Below are positions 32,037-37,253 of a stretch of 37,253 nt of DNA, one piece after another. Origin of the DNA: Megasphaera lornae (lineage in GTDB: Bacteria > Bacillota > Negativicutes > Veillonellales > Megasphaeraceae); NCBI RefSeq assembly GCF_000214495.1, contig NZ_AFIJ01000011.1, forward strand, positions 1-37,253. Direction: 5' to 3'. The notes beneath the pieces are model-generated. The model was not told the origin of the DNA and did not search any database. It was given only the letters and a program-made list of their open reading frames with translations. How positions within the stretch are numbered: position 1 is the first letter of the stretch; each line of letters starts with the position of its first letter. The translations under genes were made by a program, and so were the position numbers.

Positions 32037-33305
32037 CTAATTGTTATTCAACCACTTTGCCCGCTTAAACACTAAAAAAATCAGACTTAATACCATGGCT
32101 ACCACCGTCGCCAGGCCCATTCCCTTCAGTTGTACCGGGCCGATTACCAATGTCGCCCCGCTTAAACCGGAAATCATGGTCACGGCAGTGAGAATAAGAT
32201 TCTTGGAACGGGTATAATCGACCCGTTTTTCTACCAACATCCGCAATCCGGAGGCGGCAATAAATCCGAACAACAAGATGCACACCCCGCCCATAACCGG
32301 TACGGGAATCGCATGAATCAACGCCGCAATTTTACCGACAAAGGAAAAAATCACGGCAAATACGGCCGCACCGCCGATAACCCACGTACTATATACGCCG
32401 GTAATGGCCATTACGCCCATATTTTCACCGTAAGTCGTATTGGGTGTCGAGCCCAACAGGCCGGATAAAACATTAGACACGCCGTCGGCAAATAAGGAGC
32501 GATGTAAGCCGGGATCTTTAATCAGATTTCGCCCGACAATATCGCCGGTCACAAATAAATGGCCTAAATGTTCCGCCAGTACCACAAACAGCGCCGGCAT
32601 AATCATCATAACGGCACTGAAATTAAATTTCGGTTCATAAAACGTCGGAAACGCGAACCATGGCGTTGCAGCCACCTTGGAAAAATCGACTACGCCCATA
32701 AAATAAGAAAGAATATACCCGGCAACCACGCCGATTAAAATAGGAATAATTCCTAAAAAACCGCGTCCCAGCACACTGGTAAGAATCGTAACCGCCAACG
32801 TGAACGTGGAAATAATCATGGCCGTTTGATTCGTCATCCCCTGCGCCGTTCCCATATAGCCGGACATGGTCATTGCCAGCGGCGCCAGTTCCAAGCCGAT
32901 AATGGCCACAATTGCACCCATGGCGGCCGGCGGAAATAAAACATCAATCCATTTCGTGCCGACTTTATCCACAATCACTGCCAAGACAATAAACGACAAG
33001 CCGAAGACCACAAACCCGCCCTGCGCATCGCCATAGGTCATGCCCGGCACCGCGCATACCGCCAATACGGGAGAAATAAACGCAAAACTGGAGCCCAAAT
33101 ACGCCGGCAACCGCCACTTACAAATCGTTAAATACAGCAACGTACCGATGCCGTTCATAAACAGGGCGGTCGCCGGATCGACATGTAATAAAAAAGGCAC
33201 CAATACGGTCGAACCGAACATGGCAAATAAATGCTGTAAACTCAAAGGGATTGTCGGCAAAATAGGCAATCTCTCTTCGACATGAATAATACGTTTTTCC
33301 TTCAT
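32037..33305 (-). CDS. uraA: Uracil permease (NCS2 family)
   Basis: A 422-residue integral membrane transporter of the nucleobase-cation symporter-2 family, importing uracil. About 14 hydrophobic segments are visible. The N-terminal PLSLQHLFAMFGSTVLVP, YLGSSFAFISP, the QH motif region, MALFVVLAEHLGHLFVTG-like stretch and GLLGSTPNTTYGENMGVMAITGVYS are diagnostic; the Glu of LAEHLGHL and the Glu of TTYGEN are the substrate-site positions in UraA. Start 33305 is chosen since AAGGAGG lies directly against an ATG two codons earlier. It is the last gene of trmB-ftsW-uraA, only 16 bases after ftsW, an unusual operon partner. Confidence 0.93.
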   Translation of the reverse strand: MKEKRIIHVEERLPILPTIPLSLQHLFAMFGSTVLVPFLLHVDPATALFMNGIGTLLYLTICKWRLPAYLGSSFAFISPVLAVCAVPGMTYGDAQGGFVVFGLSFIVLAVIVDKVGTKWIDVLFPPAAMGAIVAIIGLELAPLAMTMSGYMGTAQGMTNQTAMIISTFTLAVTILTSVLGRGFLGIIPILIGVVAGYILSYFMGVVDFSKVAATPWFAFPTFYEPKFNFSAVMMIMPALFVVLAEHLGHLFVTGDIVGRNLIKDPGLHRSLFADGVSNVLSGLLGSTPNTTYGENMGVMAITGVYSTWVIGGAAVFAVIFSFVGKIAALIHAIPVPVMGGVCILLFGFIAASGLRMLVEKRVDYTRSKNLILTAVTMISGLSGATLVIGPVQLKGMGLATVVAMVLSLIFLVFKRAKWLNNN

Positions 33306-33321
33306 AGCCATCCTCCTTACA

Positions 33322-34563
33322 TTATTTTCCCGGAATAAATCGACTTTGCGTTTCCTGTCGCAAAGAAGGCGGCAACACCTGTTGTGCCGCCTGTTCCTGT
33401 TGTATCGCTTCCCGATAACCGCGACGACATATATTCAACAATAACGCGGCCATAAACATGTTCAAAATAAGCGAGGTGCCGCCATAACTGATAAAGGGCA
33501 GAGGGACGCCGATAACGGGAAAAATGCCGCAATTCATGCCGATGTTAATCAGACCCTGCCCGCCGAAATACATGGTAATTCCCAAGGCCATCAGCATGCC
33601 GAACCGATCGCGACATTGAAAGGCCACACGAAACCCGAATACAATGATGAGGCAAAACAACGCCATTACTAAAAGAACGCCTAAAAATCCCCATTCTTGC
33701 GCCAACACGGCGAAAGCGAAATCAGTATGCGCTTCCGGCAAATAACTGAATTTACTGATCCCGTTGCCCACACCTTGTCCCAAAATTCCTCCGGAACCGA
33801 TGGCAATAAAACTTTGTGTCGCCTGATATCCCAAAGAAGACTGATATTTCCACGGATTTATCCAGGAAACCAGCCGCTGCATCCGATAGCCTTCCGAAGC
33901 AATCGCCACGCCCAAGCCCGCAAAACCGATACCTATCAGCCAACGCAAATTCCCGAAAGACGCGCCGCTGATCCACAGCATGGCTACGGGAATCGCAAAA
34001 ATCACCAACGCCGTACCGGCATCCGGTTGTTTAAAAACAAATAAAGCCATTCCCAAGGCCAATACAATGACCGGATGTACTAAAACGGGCGAATGTCGCC
34101 AAAAACGATTGCCTTCTTTTTTTATATTACGACGTATGAAATATAGCGGTTGCGCCGTTTCCAAGGCGCGTGCCAACACGGTGGCGGAAAAAATAATCCC
34201 CACAATTTTAGCCAATTCGGACGGCTGAAACGTAAAACCACCCAACCCGATCCAGCGACGCGCCCCTTTTACGACCACCCCGACGCCCAACACGGCGGCC
34301 AACAATAAAAACGTAATAATAATCATCGGCCATATACGATTGCTCATTTTTTTATAATCCCGCTTATACGCAACATAGCCGACAAGCAATCCCAATACAA
34401 TCAAAACCATTTGTTTAAGTAAATATCCCGTAGGACTGACCACTCCCGGTGCGGCTACAAAAGTGGCGCTGTATACATTGGCAGTACCTAAAACCAGTAA
34501 CAAAATAAAACTGAGAGATAACCAAAAAAAAGCCTTTTGTAACTGCTTACTCTTGGGTTTCAT
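33322..34563 (-). CDS. ftsW: Peptidoglycan glycosyltransferase FtsW
   Basis: A 413-residue SEDS-family membrane glycosyltransferase that polymerises lipid II during division or elongation. About ten membrane segments are present. Motifs are FTFQPSELAKI (residues about 113-123), QPDAGTALVIF, YLPEAHTDFAFAVLAQEWGFLG, whose Asp is the catalytic position, and GVPLPFISYGGTSLILN near the C-terminus. The PEAHTDF form favours FtsW over RodA, which usually has a related motif of different context; a SpoVE role is not excluded. The gene overlaps the end of trmB by 17 bases, with GAGGTG upstream, and is followed closely by uraA. Confidence 0.93.
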   Translation of the reverse strand: MKPKSKQLQKAFFWLSLSFILLLVLGTANVYSATFVAAPGVVSPTGYLLKQMVLIVLGLLVGYVAYKRDYKKMSNRIWPMIIITFLLLAAVLGVGVVVKGARRWIGLGGFTFQPSELAKIVGIIFSATVLARALETAQPLYFIRRNIKKEGNRFWRHSPVLVHPVIVLALGMALFVFKQPDAGTALVIFAIPVAMLWISGASFGNLRWLIGIGFAGLGVAIASEGYRMQRLVSWINPWKYQSSLGYQATQSFIAIGSGGILGQGVGNGISKFSYLPEAHTDFAFAVLAQEWGFLGVLLVMALFCLIIVFGFRVAFQCRDRFGMLMALGITMYFGGQGLINIGMNCGIFPVIGVPLPFISYGGTSLILNMFMAALLLNICRRGYREAIQQEQAAQQVLPPSLRQETQSRFIPGK

Positions 34564-35221
34564 GCGTTGTCACCTCACTTGGGCAAAACGCGGCACAATG
34601 AAAAATAGGTTGCCCTTTGGCACTGAATTTCGCTTCATATTCCGTCATCGCCTCATTCTCCAGCCGACTGTGATGTAAATCATACGTTACCTCCTCCAAA
34701 CGCCACCCGTGCGCTTTAAATTCCGCCAAGGTGAACGCAAATAAGGCGGCATTATCCGATTTGAAATCAATGCGTCCCTGCGGTACCAGTACTTGTTCAT
34801 AGCGGGCCAGGAAATTCCCGTGCGTCAACCGCCGCTTTGCATGCCGTTTTTTAGGCCACGGATCGCAAAAATTAATGAAAAATCGCTGTACTTCCCCGGG
34901 AGCGAATAAATCGGTCAAGCGCGCCGCATCAAAGCGAACCAGGTGTACATTATGAACCTCCGCCTGTGCACATTTTTTACCGGCATAATATAAAACCCCC
35001 AACTGAACTTCAATGCCTATAAAATTGACATCCGTATGAAGCTGCGCCATTTGCGAAATAAAATTGCCCTTTCCGGTCCCCAACTCCACCCAAAGCGGAG
35101 CTTGCGGATCCGGAAAGACTTCTCGCCACCGACCTTTATGTTCTTCCCCATTTTTAAGGTGAACAAAACTCTCGTACTCCTTAACAGCTTCATCAATCCA
35201 CGGTTTTCTCCGTAAACGCAT
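34547..35221 (-). CDS. trmB: tRNA (guanine-N7)-methyltransferase
   Basis: A 224-residue AdoMet-dependent enzyme that forms m7G46 in the tRNA variable loop. The AdoMet motif VELGTGKGNFISQMA (about residues 52-66), the pocket residue region FIGIEVQLGVL, and the family signature FINFCDPWPKKRHAKRRLTH (about 118-137) are intact. The C-terminal YEAKFSAKGQPIF is also typical. AAGGAGGAAGG lies before the ATG at 35221. It opens the trmB-ftsW-uraA operon, downstream of a consensus promoter and a hairpin that may attenuate it. Confidence 0.95.
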   Translation of the reverse strand: MRLRRKPWIDEAVKEYESFVHLKNGEEHKGRWREVFPDPQAPLWVELGTGKGNFISQMAQLHTDVNFIGIEVQLGVLYYAGKKCAQAEVHNVHLVRFDAARLTDLFAPGEVQRFFINFCDPWPKKRHAKRRLTHGNFLARYEQVLVPQGRIDFKSDNAALFAFTLAEFKAHGWRLEEVTYDLHHSRLENEAMTEYEAKFSAKGQPIFHCAAFCPSEVTTHETQE

Positions 35222-35240
35222 GACCTTCCTCCTTCACTCT

Positions 35241-35273
35241 AAAAAAGAGGCTGATTCCTTATGAAATCAGCCT
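35241..35273 (-). terminator. Terminator-like hairpin in the trmB leader
   Basis: AGGCTGATT (35248-35256) pairs with AATCAGCCT (35265-35273), then the minus strand has six T (35241-35246). It lies 50 bases after the DUF951 stop but also downstream of the trmB promoter at 35288-35316, so it could either end the DUF951 transcript or attenuate the trmB operon. Confidence 0.85.
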
Positions 35274-35287
35274 TACATGTGTATTCA

Positions 35288-35316
35288 ATTATAGATACTA
35301 TGCAAGTCTGTGTCAA
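35288..35316 (-). promoter_or_regulatory. Consensus promoter of trmB-ftsW-uraA
   Basis: On the minus strand a perfect TTGACA (35311-35316), 17 bases, and a perfect TATAAT (35288-35293). Transcription would start near 35281, only eight bases before the hairpin at 35248-35273. Confidence 0.92.
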
Positions 35317-35323
35317 ACCGAGC

Positions 35324-35536
35324 CTACGGTTCCTCTGCCGCTTCGCGGCGCTGTAAAATTTTTTTGGCCGCCTTTTCAAATTTAGGGCGTGCCAACATGA
35401 CCCGATGACCGCACCCGCAACAACGAATCACGAAATCAACGCCAATCCGCAACACTTCCCATTCTCGCGATCCGCAAGGATGAGGTTTCTTCATTTGCAC
35501 CACATCGCCCACATAATAGCGAATAAATTTCTCCAT
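35324..35536 (-). CDS. DUF951 family small protein
   Basis: A 70-residue protein of the DUF951 family, common in Firmicutes and of unknown function, possibly nucleic-acid or metal binding. It shows the family pattern YVGDVVQMKKPHPCGSREWEV (residues 8-28), then VIRCCGCGHRVMLARPKFEKAAKKI. Cys21 with Cys39/Cys40, Cys42 and a His near 44 could form a zinc site. The length fits the family exactly. GGAGGGAAAG precedes the ATG. In related genomes such genes often lie near ychF, rpsF or chromosome-partition genes; here it is alone upstream of trmB. Confidence 0.9.
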   Translation of the reverse strand: MEKFIRYYVGDVVQMKKPHPCGSREWEVLRIGVDFVIRCCGCGHRVMLARPKFEKAAKKILQRREAAEEP

Positions 35537-35740
35537 ACCTGCTTTCCCTCCTGCCGTACGCCGCTATGCGACCTATTATATACAGTATAACATATCCCCT
35601 AAAAACATTGTATACACATATTCTTATCCCGAATCTATACCATTATACACTACCATAATGATCGCCGGTCTTGCCCGCTTTCTTCGGTTCATGCCGCCTA
35701 CCCTTTTTCTCTCAACCCGCCGGAAAAACGCGTTCCGTGC

Positions 35741-35769
35741 TTGTTTCCCCCCTTTCTCTGTGATAGTAT
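35741..35769 (+). promoter_or_regulatory. Possible promoter of the right-edge gene cluster
   Basis: TTGTTT (35741-35746), 17 bases and TAGTAT (35764-35769), about 40 bases before the first gene. Both boxes are imperfect. Nothing else was recognised in 35537-35740. Confidence 0.4.
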
Positions 35770-35807
35770 AGAAATGATGGACATACGTTTATAAAGGAGG
35801 GTGTGTC

Positions 35808-36095
35808 ATGCCGCTTCGTTCTCTTGCACACACATGGCGATACATATCTTATCTATGTTATTTTTTCGGAACCCTTTGTACCTTGCTCGTCATCGCCTTA
35901 TTGCTTCGCATTTCCTTCTATATTGCTTGTAAGGCGCCGCCCTTGGCAGCCCTTTCTTTTCTTCCCGTTCGTCATACGCCGCTTCTCTTTTTATGCCTTT
36001 TAGGCATTATGGCGGCGGCCATTGCGTTTTGGCAAACGGGAGCGGCTTATCGACAAAAATACGACGCGCTGTCTCAACAGCGGACATACAGGTGA
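35808..36095 (+). CDS. Small membrane protein of unknown function
   Basis: A 95-residue protein not recognised as a known family. Two hydrophobic segments (about residues 13-40, ISYLCYFFGTLCTLLVIALLL included, and 57-74, TPLLFLCLLGIMAAAIAF) predict a hairpin in the inner membrane with both ends on the same side, followed by a short charged tail. AAAGGAGGG with good spacing supports the start. The next gene begins four bases after the stop, so the two are coupled. Confidence 0.75.
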   Translation: MPLRSLAHTWRYISYLCYFFGTLCTLLVIALLLRISFYIACKAPPLAALSFLPVRHTPLLFLCLLGIMAAAIAFWQTGAAYRQKYDALSQQRTYR

Positions 36096-36099
36096 CACC

Positions 36100-36672
36100 A
36101 TGAAAAAAAATGAATTTATGGCACAATTAAAACATTACTTCCGCAATAGCGAACCTGCAGATTTACAGGGCATTATCGAAGATTGCGAGGAGCAATTCCG
36201 CTTAGGTACCAAAAAACGGGAACCGGAAGAATATGTTTGCTATCGACTGGGACATCCGCATAATATCTATCGCTACTATATAGGGGAGCCGATTGTGCCC
36301 GAAGAAAATGAACAATTAAATCCGGACCGTTTCGCCGCTTATGAAACGGACCCGCACCCGCCCGTCCGCCGCCCTTACGATGTCGAACCCGCTTCCGCAC
36401 CGCATCGGGCCATACCCGAACACAGGCGTACCGGCAGTCGTGCCGGCCGTATATTTTTCGGATTTTTATGTCGTTTCTTCTATTCTTTAATGGCCTTAAC
36501 CTGTTTAGGCGGCATATTTTGGATGAATTTACCTCCTTATTGTGTAAGCGAATGGTTGCCGCTGCCGCAACTGTCTCTACAAACACTTATCTATACCGTC
36601 CTCGCCTTATTTTTTGCCGGCCTTACCTGCGCCTTTCTCAAACGCCGGTGCCGTACTCGAAGAACGTCATAA
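36100..36672 (+). CDS. HAAS-like (DUF1700-type) membrane protein
   Basis: A 190-residue protein. The first ~60 residues (MKKNEFMAQLKHYFRN, then a helical EDCEEQFRLG segment and a short YRLGHPHNIY end) match the HAAS domain pattern, an alpha-helical module often encoded next to a PadR-type regulator and thought to sense or signal at the membrane. A proline- and charge-rich linker (about 70-115) leads to two C-terminal membrane segments (about 118-140 and 155-178). The gene is coupled to the previous one; AGGTGA, overlapping the previous stop, is the ribosome site. No PadR gene is seen here. The longer in-frame extension upstream overlaps the preceding gene and is rejected. Confidence 0.75.
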   Translation: MKKNEFMAQLKHYFRNSEPADLQGIIEDCEEQFRLGTKKREPEEYVCYRLGHPHNIYRYYIGEPIVPEENEQLNPDRFAAYETDPHPPVRRPYDVEPASAPHRAIPEHRRTGSRAGRIFFGFLCRFFYSLMALTCLGGIFWMNLPPYCVSEWLPLPQLSLQTLIYTVLALFFAGLTCAFLKRRCRTRRTS

Positions 36673-36687
36673 GGGAGTGCTCTTACT

Positions 36688-37233
36688 ATGATAAAAATTA
36701 TTATCAGCTTCATCATCACTTTGGTCTTTTCCGGCCTCGCCTATTCTTCTTTTTTTACTATCGACTATCCCAATTTATTACAATGGAAAGCGCATTATGA
36801 AACCTGTAAAGCCTTGCAGCGGGAATTGGAAAAAGGCACCTTGACCCCGGAAGATATGATCGCGCAACTGAAAGAAATGTCCCCGGATCGGGCCATGGAA
36901 ATCGAAGACCGTTTCAGTAAAAAATACGGCAATGTCGGCACTACCATGAAATCCGTCAAATTTTCGCTCCATGATGAAGCCGGCGATGATACACCGGACA
37001 CTTCCGACGACGTGCCGGATGAATCGCCCGCCAATACGGCTACTGCCGCTCATGCCAATAAAAAAAGGACGTCTGCCGACCTACCTGCCGACGCCCCCGC
37101 TCGTCCCGCCAAGAGAACCCCGCGTACGGGGAAGAATGCGAACGGGCCCACCCGGTCCCTGAAAAAATCCGCCCGTACCGCCGCTCCCGCTACCGACAGC
37201 ACAGCCGGCGCCAGTACGGAAGAATCGGAATAG
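36688..37233 (+). CDS. Membrane-anchored or secreted protein with a Pro/Ala/Lys-rich tail
   Basis: A 181-residue protein not recognised as a known family. An N-terminal hydrophobic segment (residues 3-23) is a signal anchor or signal peptide. A helical middle (about 30-85) contains the pattern LEKGTLTPEDMIAQLKEM and DRAMEIEDRFSKKYGNVG. The remaining half is low-complexity, first acidic (DEAGDDTPDTSDDVPDE), then basic and rich in Ala, Pro, Thr and Lys, probably disordered and outside the membrane. It follows the HAAS-like gene by 15 bases and completes a three-gene unit at the right edge. Confidence 0.7.
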   Translation: MIKIIISFIITLVFSGLAYSSFFTIDYPNLLQWKAHYETCKALQRELEKGTLTPEDMIAQLKEMSPDRAMEIEDRFSKKYGNVGTTMKSVKFSLHDEAGDDTPDTSDDVPDESPANTATAAHANKKRTSADLPADAPARPAKRTPRTGKNANGPTRSLKKSARTAAPATDSTAGASTEESE

Positions 37234-37253
37234 AAAAAATGAATCATACGCCG

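Noticed and set aside
36173-36586. 137-codon open frame on the minus strand
   Set aside because: Antisense to the HAAS-like gene and without ribosome site or domain.
1-37253. CRISPR array, insertion sequence, prophage or rRNA
   Set aside because: No regular short repeats with spacers, no transposase or integrase motif, no phage structural gene and no rRNA stretch was seen on either strand.

Overview
The window looks like chromosomal DNA of an anaerobic, lactate-fermenting member of the Negativicutes, most likely the Megasphaera/Anaeroglobus group. The reasons are a complete acrylate-pathway operon whose Pct and lactoyl-CoA dehydratase resemble the Megasphaera and Clostridium propionicum enzymes, a Veillonella-type methylmalonyl-CoA decarboxylase alpha subunit, an [FeFe]-hydrogenase maturase, a T-box leader and strong AGGAGG ribosome sites. 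Family calls come from reading the proteins from memory; no database search was run.

Layout. 1-2144: a promoter firing off the left edge, a flavodoxin-like protein (-), a ketopantoate-reductase-family protein (+) and a MaoC hydratase (-). 2285-9324 (-): the acrylate operon, read pct, tandem VOC protein, lcdC, lcdA, lcdB, acyl-CoA dehydrogenase. Pct makes lactoyl-CoA, LcdC activates LcdAB to dehydrate it to acryloyl-CoA, and the dehydrogenase can reduce that to propionyl-CoA. 9325-10018: a long, mostly AT-rich intergenic stretch. 10019-13732: aroD (+), DUF523 (-), acetolactate synthase (+) and a secreted protein (-). 13864-17260: two FlK-like thioesterases (+) facing mmdA-mmdD-mmdC (-); the membrane pump subunit mmdB is absent. 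17475-20468: tRNA-Ser(UGA) followed by an AT-rich DpnII-type (GATC) restriction-modification operon. 20603-23876 (-): hydE, uppP, glpX. 24018-28982 (-): a serine operon (serC, serA, a histidine phosphatase probably acting as phosphoserine phosphatase, serS) behind a consensus promoter and a T-box leader with a UCC serine specifier. 29013-31285 (-): pyrF, pyrE and a membrane protein. 31445-31609 (-): a 54-residue ferredoxin. 32037-35536 (-): DUF951 protein, then trmB-ftsW-uraA. 35808-37233 (+): three small membrane or secreted proteins, one with a HAAS-like domain.

No insertion sequence, CRISPR array, rRNA or prophage was seen. The most interesting items are the tandem VOC protein (a candidate lactoyl-CoA epimerase), the candidate phosphoserine phosphatase with its T-box, the unusual third gene and HTH-fused Dam of the DpnII system, the mmd cluster without its pump subunit, and two places where a promoter is followed at once by a hairpin.
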